64,000 nt of DNA from Eumeta japonica (taxonomy: Eukaryota > Arthropoda > Insecta > Lepidoptera > Psychidae), in NCBI GenBank assembly GCA_005406025.1, contig BGZK01000003.1, positions 1,240,001 to 1,304,000 of the forward strand. Direction: 5' to 3'. Below, one piece after another: positions 1 to 44,200 of this stretch. Each line of letters opens with the position of its first letter. The stretch's first letter is position 1. Under the pieces are notes generated by a model that saw only the letters and a program-made list of their open reading frames with translations, did no database searches and was not told the origin of the DNA. The translations under genes were made by a program, and so were the position numbers.

Positions 1-617
1 AAAAAAATTAAACAATAAATACAAATTAATGATTTTTATATTTTCTTTTTCTTTACCATGCTGTGAGACCTTAATTCTTACAAAATTTCAACATTATAAA
101 TCAATGAGAAATACCTTATATGTTTTATTTTATTCAATCAAAAATGCTACAAAAATGGCCATATATTTTGAGTGTTGACTTAAATGCTCATTTTTTTTTT
201 ACTTTAAGGGACTGTAAACTTCAGTAACAATACATTGGACGACTGTTGTTCTTTGTACTTGGTACCTGGCAAATAATCTACGGTCCACAATGGTTGTGTT
301 ACTGGATTTTAAACTTTTTATTGGACATACATGTTAACATCCACCATAAATAATTCATGTATAATAATAAGATGTATAACAGTGAGCTGATTCAATTCCA
401 TATTAAGGTTACACTGAATTTTACCATAACTAAAATAATCAAATTCTACGGCAGGTTTAGATTCTGACATGCCAGTTCAATTGAGGACCGTAGTAACTGG
501 TACCAGGTCAATGGTATGCAGTAGGTGTGTGGCCGCGGCAAATTGCCCATCCGGTGCGCGCCGGTGCGCCGGCGCCGCTGCGCGGACTCCGAGGCCTCAA
601 AAGAAGCCGATCAACTC
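1..617 (-). other. Medea 3' UTR and downstream sequence
   Basis: AT-rich sequence after the Medea stop, with candidate poly(A) signals at 317-322 and about 124-134 and no other gene. Open frames on the plus strand over 469-725 are antisense shadows of the GC-rich last exon. Confidence 0.6.
317..322 (-). terminator. candidate poly(A) signal of Medea
   Basis: AATAAA on the minus strand, about 300 bp past the Medea stop and the first such hexamer after it. Further AATAAA-like hexamers occur around 124-134, so the 3' UTR could be longer. Confidence 0.45.
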
Positions 618-31138
<30,521 letters not shown>

Positions 31139-31293
31139 TTAAATGGCACTAAATATTTTACTAGAGGAGAAAGTATGAATGTTGTAATATGAAATAAAAC
31201 CAAAGAAGGGTGTATAGGACTTGCACCCTGAAGTTTCCATACAAATTTATTATGTATCCTTTATGTAGACCTTTCATCCACCAATTCTCAATG

Positions 31294-31348
31294 AAGGTAT
31301 TTAATAGAGTTATCGAAACTACTTTTTTCGATAACTATTAAATATCTT
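31294..31348. repeat. hairpin, about 23-bp stem, upstream of Medea
   Basis: Arms 31294-31318 and 31326-31348 pair with a two-base bulge and one mismatch and leave a 7-base loop. It lies about 200 bp upstream of the Medea ATG, so it could be in 5' UTR, promoter or first intron. Confidence 0.75.
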
Positions 31349-32452
31349 TTTAATTATCTTAATTTTTGAAAATCTTAAGTTTTCATAATAGGAAGTTAAA
31401 AAAGGTTTCCATATATTGATCTACATCACAGTTTATATGTCAATTGCAATGCAAGTTTATAATAACAAAAAAATATTAATTTTTCATATCATATATTATT
31501 TTCATACACAAATTAACGAATTTCAATTTTTTTTTACTTGCGCTATGAGTTTTGTTCTGGCTAAATTTCATTTTAGGTCAATGGGAAGTGCCCTACGGGC
31601 TGTGATTTACTTGCAAATTTCAAAATATATGGCATAAATAGCAGTATTTTGGCTGTATTTTTTCATTACACTAATTTAGAATCTTGATTTTTTTTTATTG
31701 CTTTAAAGAACCTCGGACCTAAGTATTTGGTGTTAATTCATACTTAATACCTCTATTCATCTCTAGCAAAAAGGGTTGTGGTAGACAGATGGACATGAAA
31801 TAATCTTATCGAGAGTTTCTTGTTTCCTTTTAAGATATATTTGAATAATAGTGTATTATTCTGTTTATAAATAAAAAAAATAAGATATTTATACTTGTAC
31901 ACTTTTAATAGTTAAGACTTATATATAAACCTACAGATATTAGTACACTTAGATACAGGAAAGGCTAATACAATAGTGAATTAAAAAAATTGCCAAATGC
32001 TCGTACAATTTCATAACCTTTTTTAACTATAATTTAAAATTGAAAATCGACAATAGTAAAATAAAACTAACAAAAAAAATCCCAACGAAAAGAATCAATT
32101 ATGAACTTGTTAATATATTAACGCACAAACTTACCTACGCTATATGTTACTTGAAGCAATTAATATTTTATGTCGATAATTCCATCAAAATAAGAACAAT
32201 CCAAAACGAAGTCATCTAAATTTCTTTAACAAAATGCACCAAAACAAATTCAGACATTTTAAACCACAGACTAGTTTAATTATTTTTTAATTCAAGGTCA
32301 TAAAAGTCTACGTTCTAATTGACGGTGCTTAAAAAAAATTAATTTAATATAAATTGTCCATATTAAAATATCAATTCCTAAATCTTCCGCTATAGGGTGT
32401 TTAAAATTCGGTTTTTTAAACATTTAATATAAATATGAGAAATTGATAATTA

Positions 32453-32485
32453 TCCAGTTTGGGCTCCTATGCCTAAACTGGATTT
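32453..32485. repeat. stem-loop, about 13-bp stem
   Basis: ATCCAGTTTGGGC pairs with GCCTAAACTGGAT (one G-T pair) around a six-base loop in the intergenic region. Confidence 0.7.
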
Positions 32486-32697
32486 CCATACACAAAAATT
32501 TGGTATTGAATAAACTGTATTGTAAATTTTAATACCTATTAATCGAAACCTTAGAACTATAAATAATTATCTTGAAATATGTGTTTATAGAGAAATGAGT
32601 GTAAAAATTTGATAGCATTTCTCATTCACTTTCAAGCCATTACTTCAATATATAAAGAAAAAGTTATAAAATACAGATTTAAAAAAATTGTGCTTTT

Positions 32698-32757
32698 TAT
32701 ATCCATAAACAAGTATATACTTGTTTATGGATATAAACAAGTATATTCTTGTTTATA
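32698..32757. repeat. perfect 38-bp palindrome with adjoining second inverted repeat
   Basis: Positions 32698-32735 read identically on both strands (TATATCCATAAACAAGTA plus its inverse, no loop). A second inverted repeat (TATAAACAAG ... CTTGTTTATA) overlaps its right end to 32757, so CAAGTATA/TATACTTG units alternate in orientation. Confidence 0.9.
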
Positions 32758-35231
32758 TACTTGTTTTTTTCACTACCGTACTAAACCCCGCATTGTGAAT
32801 GAAATCGGCAATAAGATCCTAAATTATTAGAAATTCAAAAAGGGTTGAAATGTACGAACCAAGTTTTTTGGAAACTCTTTGATAAAAGTTTAGAGTTGGA
32901 CTAATATTTTTTTTATAATTTCATAGCTCTGAAAAAAGCTTATAAGGATATATTATAGATTGAAAAGGATTGATCTATGTCTACAGAAATCTTATCCATG
33001 CGTGGTGTAAGCAATGTATTTATAAAGCAATGTATAAACTAACTGCAATCTTTATATAGAACTCCAGTGCTGCGATAAAATAAACGTGACATACATTCAC
33101 TGATTGACTTGGCATCCGTAAAAGTGTTAGACCTTTCATAGCTGTCGGTTGATTTGAATGAACACGTATATGGAGTAAGAATAGACGAGCAATACATCAA
33201 ATGCTTCCTGTACTAAATTATCCTTTTTCTATGAGAATATGAATCATAGGCAATTATTCCGTCAAAAAAGGTGTGAAAGTAAACATCAGTATGGTGTTTT
33301 GTGTTTGAAAAAAAGCTAAATTAGTCTGACTGGACATGACGTGATTATAAAAAAAAATAAGGGGATTTTTATCATTGATACCAAATTGCGTGCGCGCTTG
33401 GATATATATAGTTCTGGTCCATAAATTTATGTACGGTAATGAAAGTAAGATAAGGGAGTAAAAACATATATGTAGAAACAATACAGTGAAGATGAGTTTC
33501 TTGGGTAATATATATGAAACGTCATCAAAAGAGATTTAGTATCAGAGATATCAATGAAGAATGTGGTGGTGAAAGAGGATATATTGATTTGAGTAGAATT
33601 ATGGACTGAATATGTGACTGTTAATGAACGAAGGTTTGTTCTAGAAAATCTTAAATAAACCAAATTATGCAGTATTTTAAAGAAATGCAAATTTTAAAAA
33701 CCCAAGAACAATAAACTTACATGAAACAATTCATGAACTGGATGTTGAATTTGGATGACAATGAACGGAAGGAAGTATTTAAAAACTGTATGATATCTGT
33801 GGTCTCTAACTGCCTTTTTGGGAAATATGCTCTAGTTTATAAATGAAATAAAAATGAGATAAGCAACCTATTATATTATGTTTTCAAATCATTCAATAGT
33901 GATTTAAATATTTTAATACCATATTGCATAAAAATGTATTCAAACGACTTAATGAATTTTAAAATCTGCAAATAGTTTAATATTTTCTCTTTAAAAACGA
34001 TATATTAATATGTATTTATACGAAAAATTAAAAAGTTTCAGTTTTAATTGAAATTTTTAGCTATCCTAATTGATCTATAAAAACAATTTCATTTTTAATT
34101 TATGTATGTTAACATTTAATTATTTCTTTACCTTATGTAGATATCTGAAGTAATATCCTGCAATGTAGTATTTGAATGGAGATAATGTTTTATATTATCT
34201 AGGATTTATAAATACTATTTTAATTTTAGTTGTTATCAATAAAAGTAACCAAGTTACCAGTTGTGAATAAGCGTTAGATGTTAATTCAAACAATCATAAG
34301 TATAAACTTAGAACTGATTTAATCTTTAAGCCCCAGACGTAGAAATTGTTCAATTTTGAGTTGCTTTGCCGTTTAAAATTATGAAATTAAGAAGTTTCAT
34401 ATCAAATGTAATAGTAAAATTAAAATTTTAATACTTTTTTCAAACATACGATGTTTGTGATTGCAAAAAGAGTGCCTGTACGAAACAATATCTATTTGTA
34501 CTTTTGAGTTTTATGCGGCATTTATATGTATAGTCCGTTTCTTAAAATAAACATAATTATTATATTGCAGCCTTAAAAATTTATATTAATAACATCATTT
34601 AACATTTTGTTTGTGAAGTTTTGCTGTTTAAGAAGTGTGTATTGTATTGCAATCACATTGAATCAGAATGTAACCTGATTGTGATTTTTAATGATCTGTC
34701 TAATCTGTACTGTATGTATGAATCTGTACTTTACATTCAATATTTTTGTCAAATATTGTATACTTTTTCTAAACGAAATTGTTGTATTTGACAAAAATAC
34801 GATCACTCGGGTCATTTTGAAAATCTCTAAAAATCTTCAATCATTTGGTATAGTAACATTAAGATATGTATATGGATCACTTTCAATAAAGTATAAAATG
34901 TTCAATATTTGTCTCATAAATATTATATGGAACTATACTTGCGTGTTGGGTAGCTGTCAAAGTAGAATTTGACAAATGTGCATTTCTATTTCGACTCTTC
35001 AACTAGTTTTTATTAATTAACTTTTATTCAAAACAACATTAAAAATTGTTAATAGGCTGCACTAAATGAATTGATATAAGAAAGTTGCTATCTACTGTCT
35101 GTATAAATTTAATGAGATTAAAAGTTTTCCAATAATCTTACAATAGTGGGAGGATTCTGTGAAATAATACATAGACTTGTTTTTATTTGTGTTGGACTCG
35201 GGTCTCCCCAAGTCATTCTCTAACATGAAAA

Positions 35232-35295
35232 ATGAAGGGTGCCGGTAGCTCTCTCGTTGATAACAGCGGCATGACCCACAAACCCATCGTTACAT
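35232..35295 (+). CDS. TRAPPC10: TRAPPC10 coding exon 1
   Basis: It encodes [20 protein letters not shown] and ends ACA T before GTAAGA; the split codon becomes Cys of PIVTCAGD, matching PIVTYAGD in human. The in-frame Met at 35271 is an alternative start closer to the conserved part. An upstream ATG at 35225 opens a 7-codon out-of-frame frame that overlaps the first start. Confidence 0.85.
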
Positions 35296-38200
35296 GTAAG
35301 ATTACCGATGATTTACATTGTAATATACATTTTACCTTTTCTCCGAGATTTTTTTCGTTTTTTTTTTTGGTAGGTGCAGGAGACTGGAATTTATTTTGTA
35401 CATTAGAAGCGCCGTTAGTTGCTGCCATACCGCAGGATTCTTGTGAGTGGAGACGATCTTATGGTAGAGTTACTAAAGATGTTTATTTAGAAGCTACATT
35501 TATTAAGTACGATGTCGAAAAATTGCAAACGGATAATGCATGGAATTTATTGAAACGTCCAATACTTCACATGTATTGGACTGATTGTGTGGTAAGTAAT
35601 TATTATTATATGAAAAACAAATATGTTAGATATATATAATGCAAATGTTATATAATGTTTCAGGATGTTGAATATTATAAAACAACGTTAAGAGAAGACA
35701 TAGAATTGTGGCTAAAACATTTGGATCAGAAGGGTATTGTTGACTGGATGATAGTACTTGTGGAAACATATGACATCAGAAAAACAAATAAACTATTGCC
35801 ACGCACTACTGTGCTAGATAAAATACGCAGTGAATTTGGTGTTAAACAAACTGAAGATAAGTTTATTTCTGTCATAAATCCTATTAAATCAGAATCAAGA
35901 TCAGCAGAATCATGGAGAGGATTAGTTGCAAGAATCCGGCATTTTATATTAGTTGCATATAACAAAAGTCTAATAAAATTTGAAGAATTTATGAGAGAGC
36001 AAAGAGAAAAAAGAAATGACCCAGAATGGGATTTTTGTAAATACTTCATTTTACAAGTATGTTTTATAATTATATTAAGATTCTAGTCATAAAGAATGAA
36101 AAAAAGTCTAAATATTATAATTATTTGCTGGTTTGTTTTGTTTTTGTTCATTTTCAATATTTTTTTTTTTTTTTGAAATTGCCAAGAGATCTTATAGATT
36201 GTTTATAATTATATCAATTTTATATATTAAAAATAAAGTATGTTAGTGTAATATATGTATAATTTATTATATTCTAAAGTAATCTCCATTTATTTAGTAA
36301 CATACTTCAACTGGAAAGGATTTATGAGGTAAAATATTGTGACAGAAAATAAATTTCCATGATTATAATTTATATTGTTTATTTTCCAGGAGCAACTAGC
36401 ATTTGTTTTAGAGATGTTGAGCTTATATGAAGAAGCTCTGGTGCAATATGATGAGTTGGATGCATTATTTTCTCAGTTTGTAGTGAATTCAAATATAACA
36501 GAAAGTCCAAAATGGTTGTCTAGTTTCCACCAAGCAGTTACTTCATGGCATGCTGTTAAATTAACCGCTCTTGTGCCATCACATCTCAGAGATCTTATTG
36601 TTAAAAAAAGGGCTACTCTTTTAGAATTTAGAAGTTATTTGTTTCAACGTCAATGTGCCATGCTTTTGCTTACATTCAAGCCATGGGAGGTGAGTTTGTT
36701 TTAAAATAATGTTCAGTTATTTCAAAAGTTGATAAACTTTTTTGCAATAAAAGAAAAAGTTTGATGCATTATGCTTTATAAAGTTGTATCAAATGTTGCT
36801 CATAAGTTGTGATAGCACTTAATAATTTGAATATGTTAATAAATTAAAATTACTGTTACTATGAACTTCACTCTCAAGTAAAAAGAAAAAATTTCCCTTA
36901 TAAGAAAATATATCCAAGTATAGAATTCTCTAAATAAACAAGCCCCGAGTGAGCCGTGCACATACCTGTATCTGTCAATGCCTTTTATGATTATTTATAT
37001 CATATTTTTTAAATGTATTTATTATAAAGGTGGAATTTTCAAGAGCCTATAAATCTTGTTTGTATGTGTCGGACGTGATATGTTTAGGTCTTATTTTTCT
37101 GTATAATTCGAGAAGTTTCTGGAGGCTAGTCAACAAGAATAAATAGAGAAGTGCGACACGCACAAATTTAAGTTCTTATTTTTACGATTCGGGTGACAAG
37201 TAAAGTGCGATACCAACAAGTGACTTAACTATTTCCATACTGATTTATTGTGAGTCTTTATTTCTGAATATATACTTACTGTTGTTCTATGTGGTTCCTT
37301 TCATTTAATATTAATCTGCAAATCTCCAATAGAGTCATTTTACATCTAATGTGACAATTGATGTTAGAAGTGGGATTGAGATGCTAAAACGTGAACAGGA
37401 CGGAAAAGTGAAATGAAGTCGAGCTGTGGCCCAACAGTTGGATGCTGGAGAGATGGTGAGGCCGCTGCTTTCCCGATGATTTCGGCTGCTCCAGCTTTAG
37501 ATTTGAGCATCTACAATAAACTTTTGATCTGAAATCAAAAAATAAGCTCGCTACTATGAAGGACAGGATTGCCGTCAGGAAGAGTAGGCTCGCCGGAAGG
37601 AAGAGCAGATTCGTCAATTGGAAGAACAGGCTGACAGATATGAGAAGATTTGACTGAAATTCGAGGTGAAGATACAGCCTGTATGGAAACAAGAGATGTA
37701 TGAAAATTGAAAGTCACTACAAGCAGCTTGTATAAGTCTCAGAACGGGTACATCATTTACAGTGCAAGATTTTGAGTGGAACCTCAGTGGCTACTTGCCC
37801 AAGGTCCTATGACTGAGAAATTAAAGGTGCCTCCATTTGATGGAACCTCTTCATGGTCCGCATATAAACTGCAGTGTGAGGTTATGATTAGAGCAACCAG
37901 CTGGAGCCAAGAACAGGCGCAAACTGAACTAACCTTGGTACTTCGTGATGACGCGCTCGCTCTCCTCAAAGCTGTAGGAGAACAAATGACATACGAGTGA
38001 CTAATGGAAGCATTAAAAGCTCAGTGTAGTGATGGCCACCTGGGACATACTTATTGTGCTCAGCTGAAAGACGGACCAACATTGTAATGAATCTTTTCAG
38101 CAATGGGCTATCGAGTATGAAAAACCTATACACAAGGCATATCAGTCGGTGCCTCCAGAAGTTGTGAGCAACATGCTCATACAGACTTTCTTTCATGGAT

Positions 38201-41200
38201 TCCGGAATATGGGGATTCATGTGGGCAGTTCGTCTGCAGTATCCTACAGCCCTTAAGGATACAATGGCCCACATTCGAGAAGTCAAAGCACTTCAAGACG
38301 AATATCATCCTAAGAGAATACAAAAGATGACACTAAAAGAGGAAATCATGAAAAATGTTTTTCACCTGCAATCCTATTAATGCAGGAAAACAGACCAATG
38401 TAGCAATGAAAACATGCGGCGAGCACACGAAGAAGACAATAACCTTAAACTCATTCTGGTATGGATAAAGACAAGAATTCCCAAACCAAGTTGGTATCAA
38501 GTTGTGCCAATGAGGTCGATTGCAAAGTGTTACTGGGCGTAATAGATTAGTTTGACAATGCACAACTGGCTCTTGTACAGAAAATGAGAGATAATGTATG
38601 GAAAATAGGCATGTCTACAACTAGTCATACTCAAGTCCAAAGTGAACGTCACCTTAGAAGCGTACCACAACGACGCGTCCGAAGGGCATCTGGGAGTAAA
38701 GAAAACATTAATGCGGATATGACAATGCTTCTACTGGAAGAACTGTGATAATAGTGTTGAAACCTGATGCAAGCAATGTATTAGCTGTGTGTCTGTAAAA
38801 GGGACTCAGACCAGAAGCAGGGGACAGCTTAAACTGTACTATGTAGCTGTACTATGGGAATGCATAGCCATAGATTTCGCTGCTCCATTTACGATAACTG
38901 ATAACTGGAACAAGTACATCCTTATCGTGATAAACTACTACACGAAATGGCCGAAAGTGTTTGTTATACCAAACCAAAAGGTAGTAACGGTGGCAGAAAA
39001 ACTCATCAACGAGATGTTCTGCCGATTTGGAATCCCTTTGGAAATTCACATCCACTAAAGCAGGAACTTTAAAGCTCGGCTTTTTCAAGAAGTTTGTCGC
39101 ATTCTGGGTATCCATGAGACAAGAACTTCGTCATTCACATATCACGTGGATGATACCATTCATAGTCTTGAACCATTCTACCACGGCATTATGGAGCGGT
39201 TCAACCAAACTTAGGAAGGCATCTTGCTAGAGTGGTTGAAAGCCGCCAGATAGACTGGAATCATCATATACCCTTGTTCTTGTTGTCTTATAGAACTGTG
39301 CATCAATGTAACATGGGCTCTTGTGACATTCAGTAATGAACTATGAATACTGGCAAGCCTATTGTCTGGTGTTACCCCAGATGTATAAGAATGTATGCAG
39401 TCACTCACAAAGTAGATCAATAATGTCCATAATTTTGTTCATAAAAGTGAGTTACTAGCTAGTGAGAAAGTGAGAACCCGCTACGTTCGACTCACACGTT
39501 AGTCAACATTTGATAAAAGAAAAATTGTGTGGTTACACAACCTTACCCTACATAAAGGAAATTCACCAAAACTGCAATCAAAATGAGATGGTCCTTATAG
39601 AATAGTTACACAAATTAATAAAGTAACGTACCATATCGAACTAGTTTAAAAGGGATGAAGAAGAGTTCATGTAAATTGCTTAGTCAAATATTCTGGAATA
39701 GACGTATGCGGGTAACATTCGTCTTGAAAGAAAGACAATGTTATGGACTGTGCTTTCAACTTAGAAATAGAAGGGTAAAATAATTGCCTTATAAAAAAAT
39801 ATCAGAATAGAATTCTGTAAATAAACTAGTTGGGAAGTACATATATTTAAGGAGTTGTGGCACACAAGAATTAGAATTTTTAATTTTACGATTAGAGCGA
39901 CAACAAATCATGTGCGATACCAACAAGCAAACATCTACTTCCATAACAATTTATTATAACTGTATTTCTGAATATACACTTTCTGCTGTTATACATGTTT
40001 CCTTTCATTTAATATCAATCTGAGAACCCCTGATGTTTTGCTAACCCTGCGAACTTGCTGAAAGTTTTTGTAGAAATATATAGACATTCTAATAATTTTA
40101 TTTTCATAAATTTTATATTTCAAAAGGGGTAGCTATTAGTTGCTGAAATTGATAATATAGAAAACTTTTATTAAAATGGCTTTTGTAATAATTTTTTTGT
40201 AGTTATTATTTGCAGTTATTTCACTTGATTGTTCAAAAAAAATTTGGAAATGGCTTAGAAGTAGGCCAGTTCCAAAATTTTGTACATTGTTTCAAACAAT
40301 AATGTTATAAAGACATTACTCGCATTTTCGAGCTCAAACTTATTCATCTACATTTTTACAATCTATAATGATTTTAAAAAAGTAAATGAATAAAAAATTG
40401 ATTGTCTGTAAAGTCGGTTTACGGACGATAATTTTACATGATAAAGTCATAAGAAAACATTAAAGAAAAATTGCATACTTTTATGAATTGAATTTAATTG
40501 AATTGTTATCACTGAATTATTATTATTTTGTATCATCAAGTAATGATAATTATTTTGTATCTCTCTTCCACTCCCATCGGACGTAGTAGTGAAAGAGAGA
40601 TAGATGCGTCACAAGCCGAATGCTAAGGCCGATCGTGCCTCTCTGTCGTTTGTTCCGCGCTCTCGCTTGCACGCTCGGCTCAGGCGGAACATGACAGTGA
40701 GTCATGCTTTTTCATGCGTGCAGCCGGCGTTCATCAATTTATAAGACGTTATCACGTCAAAAAACCCATTTGTTATTATTTAAAGTTGAATATATTTAAA
40801 TTTCAATAATCGATTGTTCAAGAAATCTAAAATTATAGCAAACCACCTTTCAGTACTGGCACCTAAGGCCTCTCGCGGCCGTCCACCTTTGCGATTTAAC
40901 GAATAGAGCGCATGCGTGCTTAATTAATCATTGTTAAATTGGCCCCTCTAAATTATGTTCTTTACTTTTTTTTACGCCAAATCGTTTGACGGTTTATGAC
41001 AATTAAAAATAAACGTTTGACGGTAATTTGTTAATTTAAAAAAAATAATAAATTTTATTGTTAAGTTGGCCCCTCGGATTTTATTTTTGTATTTTTTTTT
41101 GTCATTAATAGCTTAACAATCATTTGACGGATAATGACGTAAAGAATTTATTATTTGACAGTTACTAGTTAAAATGAAAATGCATATTTTGTTTAACGTA

Positions 41201-44200
41201 CCTACGTAAATTAAAAAATCATAAAAAGTAATATTGATAAATCAATAATAAGTTATTTAAAAATCTTTGACAGAATGAAATAATCGTTTGACGTGAGTTT
41301 TTATGTGAAAAAAGCATAGAAAATTTTGGATATATCAAATATATTTTTTTTTGTACCGAGTCGCTCGTCAGTCAACTGACAATGAATGACATTCAGAAAT
41401 TTATGGTTGACGGTTATTAAATGACCATATATTAATCATATTTTATAAATATGTTTAATATATGGTCATTCTGAATAAATTGACATGGATGTTTGTTAAA
41501 ATGAAATAAACGTTTGACAGTAATTCGTTTACTTAAAAAACTATATTTCATTGTTAGGGGAGGCACTGTCCCAAATTATTATCATTATTACTATTTTGTT
41601 CCTTGTGCACAGTCGATCGTCAATCAATTGATGATAAATGACTTCCAAAAACATGCGTTTAACGGTTATTAGTTTAGGTAAAAAGAAATATATATTATTT
41701 ATTTGCTTAAATTCATTATTTATATAACTAAATATTATTAATCGATCAACAGACTTCCATAGATGTTTGATAAAATGAAACAGATGTTTGACGGTTAATC
41801 GCTTACCAAAACAAAAACAATAATATTGGATTGATTGTTACGTTGACTGTCCCACATTCTTATAATTTTCTTTTGTAGTACTAACTTGCTAGTCAATCAA
41901 CTGACAATAAATGATATGCAAAAATACACGTTTGGCGGTTATTGTTTAAGCAAAATATATCAATGAAAAAAAAATAATATCCCAAATACGCACACAGAAA
42001 TATACTGCGAAACATCGACGTCAAGCATTCCACCGTACATGCCGGAACAGTTTTGCTATGAAGCATTTAAAAATATTAACAATGTAAGTCACCCCGGTAC
42101 CCGCACTACCCGCAAGATGACGTCACAAAATATTTTTGGCTACCGATGAACGCCGACATTGCGAAGTGGGCAAGAAGCTGCATACACTGCCAGAAAAACA
42201 AAATACATCGACATATCCAACGCTGTATCGACTTTCCCGCCAAGCGATCGATTCCAACACGTTCATATCGACATCGTCGGACTGCTACCTACTACAGATC
42301 AAGGGCACCGCTACCTCACCACAATGATCGACCGACTGACGAAATGGTCCGAAGCGATATCTACAGACAGTATAACAGCCGAAAATGTAATGGATACTGT
42401 CTACCAACACTAGATAGCATGATTCGGATGCCCTACAACAATTACAACCGATCAGAGACGCCAGTTCGAGAGCCAGATATTCAGTAACCTGACGAAAGCA
42501 ATGGACATTAAGAAAAATCGCACTAGCGCGTACCACCCGCAAAGTAACGGTAAAGACCGCACTACGCATGAAATTATCGAACTCTAATACATGAATAAAC
42601 GAACTACCCACAGTACTATTAGATCTACGAGCTACTCTACGCACAGACACCGAAGTTAGCCCAGCTGAGCTCACCTACGGCTACAACCTTCGATTACCGG
42701 GTGATTTTTTTCAACAAAATTGCTATACCTACAATCACGATAAACTACAGCCACGTCGAAAAATTGCGCTCAATAATTGAAAAAAGACAGGCCACAGTTA
42801 TCTACAGTACATCACAATATGCAGCGCATATTCGTACATAAAGATTTACAAGCCTCCAGCCACATATTTATTAGGATCGACGCGGAAAAGAAATCACTAC
42901 AATCGTCCTATGAAAGATATTATCGCGTTGTGAAGCGATCGAATAAAATATTCTCATTACATTTACCCGATTGCCAAACAAACATATCCATAGACCGATT
43001 GAAGCCAGCTTACCTGCTACCAGACGAGGAAACTACCGACATACCTACAAAAAATGTACTACCGCAAATCAATACAGAGACCCCGGATCGCGACCCCGTC
43101 ACCAGCCCCAACAACACGACGCTGTTAAAGCGAACGCGTTCCGACCGCATCATCAAGCCGCCGGTACGTTTCACTTGAAGGGGATCTTGTGGGGATCTAC
43201 AACATACGTGCGAAACATTAAAGACAGTTCTGAAAAGAACTACATCACGTCAAGGACTACAGCTACTCACCTTCAAACGATTATTTCATTCTTCAAAGAT
43301 TTTTGAATTTATGTAGGCACATAGAATAAAACATGTACGTTTTTATTTTAATTCGTAACTCAAATAATAAATTATTAATGTCATTAACCGTCAAACGCTG
43401 GTTAAGCTATTCGAAGGTAATAACGAATTACCGTCAAACGTTTATATTTGTCACAAACGATTTGGCATAAAAAAAAAATTCAAAGAACTTAATTCGGAGA
43501 AGCCAACTTAACAATGTTTTTTAGTTGTCGCTGGCCGCTGTCAGTTTTTTCCGCCAAACACGGTTTTACAAATTAAGCACACGAGCACGCTATTCGAATT
43601 CCACGTACATTTATTACCTTGGTGAATACTTAGATTTCGTTCTGATCCGTGAATAAACGTGATTCATGTCCAGATTTCAGTTTTTCTTTGCATAAATCTG
43701 TACCGTGGGAGCCGCACCCTCCATAAATTATACCGTCTTTTAGTATTAGCACTTAGGGCCTCTCGCGGCGGTCTCAACTTGTGCGATTCACCAAGTAAAG
43801 CATGCATGCATGCTTAGCTGTCGCCAACCGCTGTCAGTTTTCTGCCGAATGCGGTTGTACAGATTACTACGTGGGCGCGCTAATCAAATTCCACATACAT
43901 TTATTTCCTTGATGAAGCCCTAGATTTCGTTCCCATCCGTAAATAAACGTGATTTGTGTCCAGATCTCCGCCTTTCCTTGCATACCTCTCATAAGAGTAA
44001 TTTCCCATTGCCATTTTGTAGGTAGTGACATAATCTCATTGCTCTAGAAGTTTTGGAACTTCTGTAAAAAAACTGCGACAAGTGGTTTTACGGTCTTCTC
44101 TTTATGTTAACCAAACACTACCTAAAGAATTCTGAAGATACTGAAATAAGTTAAAATCTGAAGATTCAAAGTCAGGGCTATATGGTGGATGCATTAACAC

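Larger units (their letters stand above)
36898..40030 (+). mobile_element. degenerate Ty3/gypsy-like LTR retrotransposon
   Basis: The two ends share a divergent LTR (36898-37330 and 39780-40030), with GTGCGATACCAACAAG, TTTCTGAATATA and CCTTTCATTTAATAT in common and in order. Between them lie a gag-like piece (37776-38330) and an integrase piece (about 38640-39230). The protease, RT and RNase H regions expected between them are missing. Stops and shifts are frequent. The 5' LTR also carries an insertion relative to the 3' one. Confidence 0.8.
40850..43985. mobile_element. composite repeat: TTTGACGG inverted repeats flanking a gypsy integrase
   Basis: The left side (40925-41030) and right side (about 43385-43515) are imperfect reverse complements sharing TTGTTAA.TTGGC, GCCAAATCGTTTG and ATAAACGTTTGACGGTAATT. 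The left arm is followed by about 1 kb of degenerate tandem units with the same TTTGACGG motif. The interior (42050-43178) is a gypsy integrase. A block GGCCTCTCGCGGCCGTCC at about 40868 recurs as GGCCTCTCGCGGCGGTC near 43757. The right flank has two tandem LTR-like pieces. I cannot assign a known superfamily to the whole. Confidence 0.6.

Noticed and set aside
33254..34972. Several 70-90-codon frames in the intergenic region
   Set aside because: AT-rich, no domain or codon-use signal, and not flanked by clear splice sites; consistent with chance open frames.
42146..42487. Three overlapping plus frames across the gypsy integrase
   Set aside because: They are different frames of one frameshifted integrase pseudogene, not separate genes.
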